A DNA stretch of 64,000 bases, from positions 9,258-73,257 of the forward strand of contig JANRJI010000079.1 in the NCBI GenBank assembly GCA_033764055.1, read 5' to 3'. This DNA is from Ga0077555 sp033764055. GTDB taxonomy: Bacteria; Pseudomonadota; Alphaproteobacteria; Rhizobiales; Hyphomicrobiaceae. Of the stretch, positions 55,078 to 63,204 are shown in pieces; the first letter of the stretch is position 1, and each line of letters starts with the position of its first letter. Made by a program: the position numbers and the translations under genes. The notes under the pieces are model-generated. The model made no database searches. It was not told the origin of the DNA and saw only the letters and a program-made list of their open reading frames with translations.

Positions 55078-55997
55078 CGGCAGCAGCGGACCTCTACTCC
55101 GGCTTCGAGAGCAGGCTCGCCACTCTTGGTGACGTGGCGCTGTTCACGCGGATCGGCGGAAAAGGGCCGCCCCTGCTCCTGCTGCACGGCTACCCACAGA
55201 CGCACGTGCTCTGGCATCGTGTCGCGCCGGCGCTCGCCGCCCACTTCACGCTGATCATCCCGGACCTGCGGGGCTACGGGGCGAGCTCGTGCCCGCCGTC
55301 CGATGGGGAGCACCGCGCTTATGCCAAGCGGACGATGGCTCTGGACGTGCTCCGTCTGATGGCCTCGCTCGGGCATACGCGGTTCAGCGTCATGGGGCAC
55401 GACCGCGGGGCGCGTGTCGCCTACCGGCTGGCACTCGACCACCCCGCCGCCGTCGAAAGGCTCGTTGCGATCGACATCCTGACGACTTTCGACCAATGGC
55501 AGCCCGGTCAACAGCTGACGCGGCGGCGCATATTCCACTGGGCTTTCCTGGCTCAACCGGCGCCGATCCCCGAGACCCTGATCGGGACCAATCCGGTCGA
55601 CTGGCTCGAAGGACGCTTTCGACGCGGCACGATGGCTCGCTCCACCGACCCGATCGACCCCAGGGCAATGGCCCACTACCGCGCGTCACTGTCCGACCCC
55701 GACCGGGTCCACGCCACTTGCGAGGACTATCGCGCCAGCGCCAGCTGCGACCTTGCAGACGATACCGATGACCGCGTCGCCGGCCGGCAGATAGTGGCGC
55801 CCACGCTCGTCATCTGGGGCAGTCAGGGGAGCCTCGCCGAGGTCGGCGATCCCCTTGCCTTCTGGAAGCCCTGGTGCCGCTCCGTAGAGGGTATCTTGGT
55901 CGAGGCTGGGCATTACATTCCCGAGGAGAACCCGACAGCCCTGCTGGCGGCCGCATTGCCGTTCCTCATCTGCGATACGAAGGTCATCCCGCCATGA
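55074..55997 (+). CDS. Haloacetate (fluoroacetate) dehalogenase-like alpha/beta hydrolase 1
   Basis: Probably cleaves carbon-halogen bonds of small haloacids. The 307-residue protein has the Asp-nucleophile motif MGHDRGARVAYRLALDHP: Asp110, with Arg111 and Arg114 placed to hold a carboxylate. Asp134 (VAIDIL), the halide pocket His155, Trp156 (IFHWAF) and Tyr219 (CEDYR), and the base His280 (EAGHYIPEE) sit at the same numbers as in the Rhodopseudomonas palustris fluoroacetate dehalogenase, as known to me. Chloride or epoxide substrates are possible. The ATG overlaps the purD stop, and the next paralogue overlaps its end. Confidence 0.85.
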   Translation: MTAAADLYSGFESRLATLGDVALFTRIGGKGPPLLLLHGYPQTHVLWHRVAPALAAHFTLIIPDLRGYGASSCPPSDGEHRAYAKRTMALDVLRLMASLGHTRFSVMGHDRGARVAYRLALDHPAAVERLVAIDILTTFDQWQPGQQLTRRRIFHWAFLAQPAPIPETLIGTNPVDWLEGRFRRGTMARSTDPIDPRAMAHYRASLSDPDRVHATCEDYRASASCDLADDTDDRVAGRQIVAPTLVIWGSQGSLAEVGDPLAFWKPWCRSVEGILVEAGHYIPEENPTALLAAALPFLICDTKVIPP

Positions 55998-56914
55998 GCT
56001 CCACCAGCGACGATCTCTTTCCCGGCTTTGCCACCCATCGGATCGCTACGACCGCCGCGGAGATCCACGTGCGTGTGGGCGGTAGCGGGCCGCCGCTCCT
56101 GCTGCTGCACGGCTACCCGCAGACACACGCCTGCTGGCACAAGGTGACGCCAACCCTCACCAGGCACTTCATGTGCGTGGCACCCGATCTGCGCGGGTAC
56201 GGCGAGAGCAAGGGACCGTCCGCAGATCATGGGCACCTCGCCTACTCGAAACGTGCGATGGCACGCGACTTCGTCGAGGTGATGCAGAAGCTCGGTCACG
56301 AGCGGTTCGCCGTGATGTCTCACGATCGCGGGGGTCGCGTCGGCTACCGCTTGGCGCTGGATCACCCGGAGCGTATCGACCGGCTGGTCACGCTCGACAT
56401 CGTCACCACGCTGGATGCGTGGACAGACATGAACATGGATAACGCGGTCGGGCGCTTCCACTGGCCATTTCTCGCCCGACCGGCGCCGTTCCCTGAAACC
56501 ATGATCGGTCACGATCCGGTATTCTTCCTCGAGTACCTACTCGCTCAGTGGACCAGCACCAAGGATCTCTCGGCCTTCGACCCGCGGGCGCTCGACCACT
56601 ATCGCAGGAGCTTCGCGCGACCCGAGGTGATCCACGCAAGTTGCGAGGACTACCGGGCCGGAGCGACCTGCGATCCCGAGATCGATGCCGCAGACCGGGC
56701 CGCCGGTCGCGTCATCGCCTGCCCGATGCTGGCCCTGTGGGGCGCATCGAGGAAGCACGGGTTCGTCAATAAGCCGCTCGAAACGTGGCGTCCCTGGTGC
56801 CCACACGTCGTAGGAATGCCCATCGAGTCCGGTCATTTTCTGCCCGAGGAAGCGCCTGATGCGACCCTCGCTGAGGCACTGCCGTTCCTGCTCGCGGACC
56901 GCAATCCAGTCTGA
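55994..56914 (+). CDS. Haloacetate (fluoroacetate) dehalogenase-like alpha/beta hydrolase 2
   Basis: A 306-residue paralogue of the preceding gene, overlapping it by four bases (ATGA). The catalytic set is kept with an offset of one: Asp111 (SHDRGGRVGYR), Arg112, Arg115, Asp135, His156 and Trp157 (RFHWPF), Tyr220 (CEDYRAG) and His281 (ESGHFLPEE). LSAFDPRALDHYRR, CPMLALWGASRK and ESGHFLPEEAPD are closer to characterised fluoroacetate dehalogenases than the first copy. Two diverged paralogues in one unit suggests split substrate ranges; that is inference. Confidence 0.87.
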   Translation: MSSTSDDLFPGFATHRIATTAAEIHVRVGGSGPPLLLLHGYPQTHACWHKVTPTLTRHFMCVAPDLRGYGESKGPSADHGHLAYSKRAMARDFVEVMQKLGHERFAVMSHDRGGRVGYRLALDHPERIDRLVTLDIVTTLDAWTDMNMDNAVGRFHWPFLARPAPFPETMIGHDPVFFLEYLLAQWTSTKDLSAFDPRALDHYRRSFARPEVIHASCEDYRAGATCDPEIDAADRAAGRVIACPMLALWGASRKHGFVNKPLETWRPWCPHVVGMPIESGHFLPEEAPDATLAEALPFLLADRNPV

Positions 56915-56938
56915 GGCCACCGCGGAGGACCGAGTGAA

Positions 56939-57850
56939 ATGGGGAGTGAGATCGTAAGCTCCCGCAAGGAGCTGCCCGCATCGACGACCCCACGCATCGG
57001 ACTGGCGCTCGGTGGCGGCGGGGCACGCGGCTTTGCGCATCTGATCGCGCTCGAAACCCTGGAGGAGCTGGGCGTCGCGCCCGTCGCCATCGCCGGAACC
57101 TCCATCGGCGCCATATTCGGAGCCGGAGCAGCGGCCGGCCTCTCGGCCGCGCACATGCGCGCGCATGTCGAGGAGGTGCTGTCGCATCGCTACGCTCTCG
57201 TGCGCCAGCTATTCTCGGTGCGGGCGCCGCCCGTCGAGCGGCTGTTCAACCTCCTGCCCGTGCGCGCAGCACTGCTCGATCCGGAGGCGCTGCTGGAGGC
57301 GATCCTGCCGTCGCGACTGCCGAGCACGTTCGCTGCGCTGGGGCTGCCGCTGGAGGTGGTCGCCACCGACTTCTACGCGCAGGTGGCAGTGGTCTTGAGC
57401 GAGGGCCCGCTGCGGCCCGCCATCGCCGCCAGCATGGCACTGCCGGTGATTTTCCAGCCGGTCACTCTGGCCGGGCGCGTCCTGATGGACGGCGGTCTGG
57501 TCGACCCTCTGCCCTACGCCAGGCTCAGACAGGTTGCCGACGTCGTCATTGCCATCGACGTCTCGGGCGCAGGCCGCGAGCCCGGCGAGGCAATGCGCCC
57601 CGGTGCCATCGAGGCACTGCTGGCGGCCTCGCAGATTCTGCAGCGGTCGATCGTGCGGGAGAAGCTCAGGACAGCGCGTCCGGACATCCTGCTCGACATG
57701 CCCTCGCAAGGCTTCGGCGTGCTCGAGTTCCACCGATTCCGCGACATCATGGCAGCCGCGGAGCCGATGCGTGAGGTGCTGAAGCGCCAGCTCGGCCGCA
57801 TTCTCAACGCAGAGACCGTCGAGGCGAAGGCCATTGGCCTTGAGCCGTAG
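56939..57850 (+). CDS. Patatin-like phospholipase (RssA-like)
   Basis: A 303-residue cytoplasmic patatin. IGLALGGGGARGFAHLIAL (oxyanion loop), VAIAGTSIGAIFGAGAA (nucleophile Ser in GxSxG) and VLMDGGLVDPLPYA (catalytic Asp of DGG) are all intact. It has no signal peptide, unlike the lipoprotein patatin at 26569. RssA/YlbK-type members are common and their substrates are largely unknown. GGAGG lies about 10 bases before ATG 56939. It follows the second dehalogenase gene by 24 bp and may belong to the same transcript as purD. Confidence 0.88.
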   Translation: MGSEIVSSRKELPASTTPRIGLALGGGGARGFAHLIALETLEELGVAPVAIAGTSIGAIFGAGAAAGLSAAHMRAHVEEVLSHRYALVRQLFSVRAPPVERLFNLLPVRAALLDPEALLEAILPSRLPSTFAALGLPLEVVATDFYAQVAVVLSEGPLRPAIAASMALPVIFQPVTLAGRVLMDGGLVDPLPYARLRQVADVVIAIDVSGAGREPGEAMRPGAIEALLAASQILQRSIVREKLRTARPDILLDMPSQGFGVLEFHRFRDIMAAAEPMREVLKRQLGRILNAETVEAKAIGLEP

Positions 57851-57995
57851 GCACGAGACCGACAGTCGGGCGCAGGCAGTCGGGCGTAGGCTCTGGAGCC
57901 CCCCGGTCAGAGCTGGCGCACCGCTCCTCAACAGCTTTTCCACCGGCGCAGCATGACGCATGCCGCCCGGCCGCAGGTCGGGCACAACTCCAGCC

Positions 57996-58805
57996 ATGAA
58001 AGATGCCGGCACGGGGGACGACGAGCACAGGATCCTGATCGACCTCTCGCACGCCGAGCGGGAGGCGCAGCGGATTGCCGACCTCTTGGCGTCGCTGCGG
58101 AAGCGTCACGATCTCACACGCTTCGAGTATACGAGACTGGTCCGTATTCAACCGGCGGGACCCACCCACAGCCACCCGATCCTGACCCTCGGCACGCGCT
58201 TCGCCGACACCGAGGACATGCTGCTCTCGACCTACCTGCACGAGCAGATGCACTGGTATCTGTGGCGGCTTGGCGGACCTGATCATGACCCCATCGCGCC
58301 GTTCTTCGACGAGCTGGTGCGACGCTATCCGAAGGCGCCGATCTGCCTCCCGGACGGCGCCCGCAGCTACGAGCAGACCTATCTCCACCTCGTCGTCTGC
58401 TGGCTCGAGATGGCGGCGACGACCGAGCTGATCGGCCCAGAGCGGGCAGCGCGTGTCGCCGGTGCGCCGTTCGGCTACCGGTGGATCTACCGCACCGTCC
58501 TCGATGATCGCGAACCGCTCGGTGAGCTTTACCGGGCCAACGGCCTCCTGCCGCTGCGGACGCCGGCCGAGCTCGACGAGGACGAGCGCGAAAGGAAGCG
58601 CGCCGGCGCCAACGGCACCCGCACAGCGCAAAATGACACGCCGCGAAAGGGGACGACGCCCGACGGCCCGACGCTGTCGGTTGCCCGAGCGGAACAGGCA
58701 CCTGTCAGCGCCGGGCCGCGAAGAAGGCGACCAGCAGCGAAGCTGCCTCCTCCGCGGCAAGGCCGCCGTACTGCTCCGGCACGTGGTGACAGGTCGAATG
58801 CGTGA
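57996..58805 (+). CDS. Hypothetical protein with HEXXH motif (putative metallopeptidase)
   Basis: The protein of 269 residues is not recognised. YLHEQMHWYLW (HEQMH at 82-86) fits the HEXXH zinc motif, and WLEMAATTEL around residue 138 could supply a third acidic ligand, so a small zinc peptidase is possible. The first 180 residues look like a folded domain (IQPAGPTHSHPILTLGTRF, FGYRWIYRTVLDD). The last ~60 are basic and Pro-rich (RRRRPAAKLPPPRQGRR) and overlap the convergent tadA by 101 bp. ATG 57996 is used. The function is inferred only from one motif. Confidence 0.6.
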   Translation: MKDAGTGDDEHRILIDLSHAEREAQRIADLLASLRKRHDLTRFEYTRLVRIQPAGPTHSHPILTLGTRFADTEDMLLSTYLHEQMHWYLWRLGGPDHDPIAPFFDELVRRYPKAPICLPDGARSYEQTYLHLVVCWLEMAATTELIGPERAARVAGAPFGYRWIYRTVLDDREPLGELYRANGLLPLRTPAELDEDERERKRAGANGTRTAQNDTPRKGTTPDGPTLSVARAEQAPVSAGPRRRRPAAKLPPPRQGRRTAPARGDRSNA

Positions 58806-59163
58806 AGATTCGGGGGCCATGCTCGACGCCGCCGCCTTTGAGATCGTCGGCGCCCCAGTACAGGCGCGCAATCCGAGCCAGCGACACGGCGGCCGCACAC
58901 ATCGGGCATGGCTCCAGCGTGACGTAGAGGCTCGAGCCGACGAGCCGCTCGGCGCCGACAGCGGCACAGGCACGGCGAATGACCAGCATCTCTGCGTGAG
59001 CGGTCGGATCGGACAGCTCGCGCGTCCTGTTGCCGTCAGCGGCGAGCACCCGGCCCTCGGCGCCGACGAGCACGGCGCCGACGGGAACCTCGCCGCGCGC
59101 GGCTGCCCGCCGCGCCTCGGACAGCGCCGTCTCCATGTGACTCGGTGTGGATCGGATCGTCAT
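58705..59163 (-). CDS. tadA: tRNA-specific adenosine deaminase
   Basis: Deaminates A34 of tRNA-Arg(ACG) to inosine. The 152-residue cytidine-deaminase-fold protein has the zinc set His56-Ala-Glu58 (TAHAEML) and Cys86/Cys89 (LEPCPMCAAA), with VPVGAVLV and NRTRELSDPTAH as expected for TadA. The substrate is assigned from the family. The ATG at 59163 is the usual start. It is convergent with the HEXXH gene, whose tail overlaps it by 101 bp, and divergent from rluB. Confidence 0.95.
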   Translation of the reverse strand: MTIRSTPSHMETALSEARRAAARGEVPVGAVLVGAEGRVLAADGNRTRELSDPTAHAEMLVIRRACAAVGAERLVGSSLYVTLEPCPMCAAAVSLARIARLYWGADDLKGGGVEHGPRIFTHSTCHHVPEQYGGLAAEEAASLLVAFFAARR

Positions 59164-59343
59164 CGTCGGCTTCGCGTCGCCCTCGGCTCGGTGCCATGTT
59201 ATAGGGCATGCATCGTATGGGCGGCAGCGTCGACCATCTGACCGGCGCGTTTTCCGCGATCCGTGCCATCAAAGAGGGCACTCCCGGCCTCTCACCCTGC
59301 GACGGGCAGGGGCGCAGAGCAGCGAGAGCGCAAGCAACGAGAC

Positions 59344-60435
59344 ATGAGCAGCAGCAGCGACAGAGGGCACAGGCCGCACCGGAGCGAACAGCGCCCGGGT
59401 CCAAGGGGCGAGACCGGCAGGGGCGATGCCAAAGCTACGGGCGAGGATCGCCTGCCGAAACGTGGCGGTCCCCGACCGGCAATCAAGGGCATCAAGCCCG
59501 CCGACGGCGCAACCAGACGCCGTTCTGCCCGCCCTTACGATCCGGAGGTTACGGGCGCGCCGTCCGGTCCGATGCGGATCGCCAAGGCTATGGCGCGGGC
59601 GGGGCTGTGCTCGCGCCGCGACGCCGAGCGCTGGATCGCCGACGGTCGGGTCAAGGTCAACGGCAGGATCCTGACCTCCCCGGCTCTCGACGTCGGCCCC
59701 GACGACACGGTTATCGTCGACGGCAAGCCGCTGCCCGGCGCCGAGGCGATCAGGCTCTGGCGCTATCACAAGCCGAAGGGGCTCGTGACGACACACAAGG
59801 ATCCCGAGGGCCGCGCCACGGTCTTCGAACGGCTGCCCCGCGAGATCGGCCGGGTCATCTCGGTCGGCCGGCTCGACGTGACGTCGGAGGGCCTGCTCCT
59901 GCTGACCAACGACGGCGCGCTGGCGCGGCACCTCGAGCTGCCTGCTACCGGCTGGCTGCGCCGCTATCGGGTCAGGGCGCACGGCCGGATCACTCCGGAG
60001 GCGCTCAAGAAGCTCGAGCAGGGCATCACTGTCGAGGGCGTCGAGTACGGTCCGATCGAGGCAACGCTGGACAAGGAGCAGGGCGCCAACGTGTGGCTCA
60101 CTCTGGGCCTCCGCGAGGGCAAGAACCGCGAGGTGCGCAAAGTGCTCGGCGCGCTCGGCCTCGACGTCAACCGCCTGATCCGCATCTCGTACGGCCCGTT
60201 CCAACTGCTCGACCTCGCCCCCGGGGCAGTCGAAGCCGTGAAGCGGCGCGTCATCGCCGAGCAACTCGGGCCGCGATTTGCCCGGGAGCTCGGGCTGACG
60301 GAGGCCGCCGACGAAAACCGCGCGCGCCGCCAGAAAGGCCGCGAGGTGCGGCGGCCCGGCGGCAAGGGCGGCAGCGACACGGCGGCCTCCGACCGCTGCG
60401 GCAACAAAGACCACGACGGGGACGACGACGCGTGA
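59344..60435 (+). CDS. rluB: 23S rRNA pseudouridine synthase (RluB-type)
   Basis: Converts a uridine of 23S rRNA helix 92-type target to pseudouridine. The 363 residues comprise a disordered Arg/Gly-rich N-terminus (1-75), an S4 RNA-binding domain (MRIAKAMARAGLCSRRDAERWIADGRVKVNG, about 77-125), and the RsuA/RluB catalytic domain with Asp178 in GRLDVTSEGLLLLTND. A basic tail follows about residue 285. RluB and RsuA/RluE share motifs; the S4 domain plus order favours RluB. rsmD overlaps its stop codon. Confidence 0.9.
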   Translation: MSSSSDRGHRPHRSEQRPGPRGETGRGDAKATGEDRLPKRGGPRPAIKGIKPADGATRRRSARPYDPEVTGAPSGPMRIAKAMARAGLCSRRDAERWIADGRVKVNGRILTSPALDVGPDDTVIVDGKPLPGAEAIRLWRYHKPKGLVTTHKDPEGRATVFERLPREIGRVISVGRLDVTSEGLLLLTNDGALARHLELPATGWLRRYRVRAHGRITPEALKKLEQGITVEGVEYGPIEATLDKEQGANVWLTLGLREGKNREVRKVLGALGLDVNRLIRISYGPFQLLDLAPGAVEAVKRRVIAEQLGPRFARELGLTEAADENRARRQKGREVRRPGGKGGSDTAASDRCGNKDHDGDDDA

Positions 60436-61031
60436 GGATCGTCGCTGGCACCTATCGAGGCCGTGCGCTCGCAACGCCGGAGGACAGCCGCATCCGGCCG
60501 ACCTCGGATCGCGTGCGTGAAGCTCTGTTCAACATCCTCGCCCACGGCATCAACGGCTTCGACATCGTCGGCTGCCGTGCGCTCGACCTGTTCGCGGGCA
60601 CCGGAGCGCTTGGCCTCGAGGCGATATCGCGCGGCGCCGACTTCTGCCTGTTCGTCGAGGAGGATGCCGGCGCGCGCGCGCTGATCCGGCGCAACATCGA
60701 GGCGCTCGGCCTCACCGGCCAGACCCGGATCTACCGCCGCGACGCGACCTCGCTCGGTCCGGCGCTGCCGCGGGAACGCTTCGGGCTCGTTCTCGCCGAC
60801 CCCCCCTACAGCAAGGGACTCGGTGAGAGTGCCCTCGCGGCGGCGGCCGAAGGTGGTTGGCTCGATACGGGCGCCCTCGTGGTGCTCGAGGAGCGAGCCG
60901 GCCAGACCATCGCGTGGCCGCCCTGCTTCACACCGATCGACGAGCGCAGCTGGGGCGATACCGCCGTCCACATCGCGCGCTGGATCGGGACCCAGTCCAT
61001 CGGCGGCGCCGACAGCGGGACGGCTCAATGA
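60432..61031 (+). CDS. rsmD: 16S rRNA (guanine-966-N2)-methyltransferase RsmD
   Basis: Methylates G966 of 16S rRNA in the small subunit. The 199-residue SAM enzyme has IVAGTYRGRALATP and RPTSDRVREALFNIL at the N-terminus, LDLFAGTGALGLEAISRGA (SAM motif I, about 51-69) and LADPPYSKGL (catalytic DPPY, 123-126), all diagnostic. The GTG start shares bases with the rluB stop (GTGA), showing translational coupling; the EamA transporter in turn overlaps its stop (ATGA). Confidence 0.95.
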   Translation: MRIVAGTYRGRALATPEDSRIRPTSDRVREALFNILAHGINGFDIVGCRALDLFAGTGALGLEAISRGADFCLFVEEDAGARALIRRNIEALGLTGQTRIYRRDATSLGPALPRERFGLVLADPPYSKGLGESALAAAAEGGWLDTGALVVLEERAGQTIAWPPCFTPIDERSWGDTAVHIARWIGTQSIGGADSGTAQ

Positions 61032-62002
61032 GCGGCGAGCCCGTGGCCCGACAGGGCAAGATGTCCGCGCTCGACGGCTGGGGCGAGGCACTGCTGTTCA
61101 CGCTGACGCTGTCCGTGCTCAACGTCGCCTACGGCCTCGGCAACCAGCTCGGGGTCAAGCCACTGGCGATGCTCGCCTGGGCGATGCCGTCGGCCGCGGT
61201 GATGCTGATGCTCGTCGGCGGGCTCGGCCACGACTGGCTCCGCGTCATGGTGCATCCGTTGAGCCTCGTCGTCGGGGCCGGTATCATCGGCATGGAGGCG
61301 TTCTACTATCTGCTGCTGATGCACGTGACGCCGACCGACGGCAGCATCCTGGTGCGGCTCGGCGTGCCCGCCGCGGTGCTGCTCGGCCTCTTGGTGCGGG
61401 GCCGGTGCCCGCCACCCAGCACGGCGCTCGGCGCGATCGTCATCACGGCGACGATCCTCTGGTACCTGCCGCAGATGCAGACGTCCGAGGCGGTGACCAG
61501 CCTTATTCTCGGCGGCACCTGCGCTTTGATCCAGAGCGGACGCACGTTCGCCTCGGAGTTCCATCCGTGGAACCGCGCGGCCCGGACGATCCCCGAGAAG
61601 ATGCGGATCACGGGTCTCGTGCTGCTGTCGACCTCGCTCGCCGGCCTGGCACTGATCGCGGCGACCATCGGCGGTGCCACACACGGCTGGCTGATGGCGC
61701 CGGCGTGGCTGCCAATGCCTGCCGATCTCGCCTATCCTCCTGCGATCGGCCTCGGCCTGGCGGTCGGCGTGGTGGTGCTGACGGCCATGCAATACCTCGC
61801 ATTCTCGACCGTCGTGAAGCTCGGCACCGAGAGCTTCATCGCCACGACAGCGCTGATCCCGGTGGCGACGCTCGCCGTCCAGGAGCTCGCCGTCCGCGCG
61901 GGGCTGTTGAGCCCTATCCCGTTCGACTGGAGCGTGTTCCCCGCGATGGCCGGCGTGATCGCGGGTGTCGCGCTGGTGATCGCCGGACAGCGGCGGCGGT
62001 GA
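61028..62002 (+). CDS. DMT-superfamily (EamA-like) membrane transporter
   Basis: A 324-residue protein with about ten hydrophobic segments arranged as two five-helix halves, typical of EamA-type exporters and permeases: AMPSAAVMLMLVGGLG, LVVGAGIIGMEAFYYLLL, RLGVPAAVLLGLLV, IVITATILWYL, then LVLLSTSLAGLALIAATIGG and further segments. The substrate cannot be told; DMT members carry amino acids, nucleotides and drugs. It starts on the rsmD stop (ATGA) and ends 128 bp before the ketopantoate reductase-like gene. Confidence 0.8.
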   Translation: MSGEPVARQGKMSALDGWGEALLFTLTLSVLNVAYGLGNQLGVKPLAMLAWAMPSAAVMLMLVGGLGHDWLRVMVHPLSLVVGAGIIGMEAFYYLLLMHVTPTDGSILVRLGVPAAVLLGLLVRGRCPPPSTALGAIVITATILWYLPQMQTSEAVTSLILGGTCALIQSGRTFASEFHPWNRAARTIPEKMRITGLVLLSTSLAGLALIAATIGGATHGWLMAPAWLPMPADLAYPPAIGLGLAVGVVVLTAMQYLAFSTVVKLGTESFIATTALIPVATLAVQELAVRAGLLSPIPFDWSVFPAMAGVIAGVALVIAGQRRR

Positions 62003-62020
62003 GGAGACCCCGATCGGGCG

Positions 62021-62062
62021 GCTGGTTGCTGACTGCTGGTTGCTGACGGCTGGTTGCTTGAC
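62021..62062. repeat. Three tandem 14-bp repeats
   Basis: GCTGGTTGCTGACT (62021-62034) is followed by two near copies (62035-62048, 62049-62062); the third differs at its end. They lie in the 128-bp gap between the EamA gene and the ketopantoate reductase-like gene. They could be a short slippage array or a regulator site; no function is assigned. Confidence 0.6.
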
Positions 62063-62130
62063 AGGCTCCGCCGGCTGCTCTCCCCTAGCTGCCTCGCCTC
62101 TTCAAAACATCTCGATCGGGAGCGCTCGTC

Positions 62131-63189
62131 ATGGCGGCCAAGTGGAACATCGCGATCGTCGGCGCCGGCGCGCTCGGCGGGCACGTCGGCGCCTATCTCA
62201 CACGGGCCGGCGAGCGCGTCACATTCATCGATCCATGGCCCGAGCACGTCGAGAAGATGCGGCGTGACGGTCTCACGCTGCGCGGCCAGACGGCGCCGGA
62301 GAACTTCACCGTTCCGGTCAAGGCGATCCATCTCACCGAGCTGCAGGACACCATCAAGGGCGAGCCGTTCGACATGGCGTTCGTCGCCATGAAGTCCTAC
62401 GACACGATCTGGGCGACCGAGATGATCAAGCAATACCTCGGCCCCGAGGGATTCATCGCGTCGCTGCAGAACTCCATCAACGAGGAGCGTATCGCATCGG
62501 TCGTCGGTTGGGGCCGGACGGTCGGTGTCATTGCAGCCACCATCGCGGTGGAGCTGATGTCGCCCGGCCTCATCCGGCGCAACGTGGCGCTCGGCGGCGA
62601 CAAGCGCCTCATCTTCCGCGTCGGTGAGCCGCACGGCCGCATCACACCGCGCGTCGAGCGCATCGCCAACATGCTGAAATGCGTCGACAGCTCGAAGGCG
62701 ACCGAGAACCTGTGGGGCGAGCGCTGGTCTAAGCTCGCCGTCAATGCCATGCGCAATCCCGTCTCCGCCGCAACCGGCCGCGGCGGCAACGCCAACGACA
62801 AGGATCCAGTGACGCGGCTGCTCGCGATCCGGCTCGCCGCAGAAGCGTGCAAGGTCGGCCAGGCACACGGCTACCAAATCGAGAAGGTCTATGGCATCCC
62901 GCCGGAGCAGCTCATCGCCGCGGTCGACGGCGACAAGGCGGCGATGGCCGCCTGCGAGAAGATCCTGCTCGACAACACGTTGTTCCGCAACGACGATCAG
63001 CGGCCGTCGATGGGCCAGGACATCCAGAAGGGTCGGCGCACCGAGATCGACTTCATCAACGGCCTCGTGGCCGAAAAGGCCAAGGAGGCCGGCATCCCGG
63101 TCCCCGCCAACCATGGCATCATCGAGGCCGTGCGCAAGATCGAGCGCGGGCAGGCCGAGCCCTCGCCGGAGCTTGTGGCGCACATTTGA
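62131..63189 (+). CDS. Ketopantoate reductase-family protein (2-dehydropantoate 2-reductase)
   Basis: The 352-residue protein has a dinucleotide-binding fingerprint (IAIVGAGALGGHVGAYLTRAG) followed by an Asp acceptor (VTFIDPW). MKSYDTIWATEMIKQYLG and LQNSINEERIASVVGWGRTVG belong to the ApbA/PanE N-domain, and WSKLAVNAMRNPVSAATGR has the catalytic Lys and Asn of the ApbA_C domain. PanE proper is about 300 residues, so this longer form may act on another 2-oxo acid. ATG 62131 begins the fold. The convergent SelW gene ends 15 bp away. Confidence 0.8.
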   Translation: MAAKWNIAIVGAGALGGHVGAYLTRAGERVTFIDPWPEHVEKMRRDGLTLRGQTAPENFTVPVKAIHLTELQDTIKGEPFDMAFVAMKSYDTIWATEMIKQYLGPEGFIASLQNSINEERIASVVGWGRTVGVIAATIAVELMSPGLIRRNVALGGDKRLIFRVGEPHGRITPRVERIANMLKCVDSSKATENLWGERWSKLAVNAMRNPVSAATGRGGNANDKDPVTRLLAIRLAAEACKVGQAHGYQIEKVYGIPPEQLIAAVDGDKAAMAACEKILLDNTLFRNDDQRPSMGQDIQKGRRTEIDFINGLVAEKAKEAGIPVPANHGIIEAVRKIERGQAEPSPELVAHI

Positions 63190-63204
63190 AGCCGCGCTGC
63201 GTCG

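Noticed and set aside
61732..63183. 483-codon minus-strand frame over the EamA and ketopantoate reductase-like genes
   Set aside because: Antisense to two recognisable genes.
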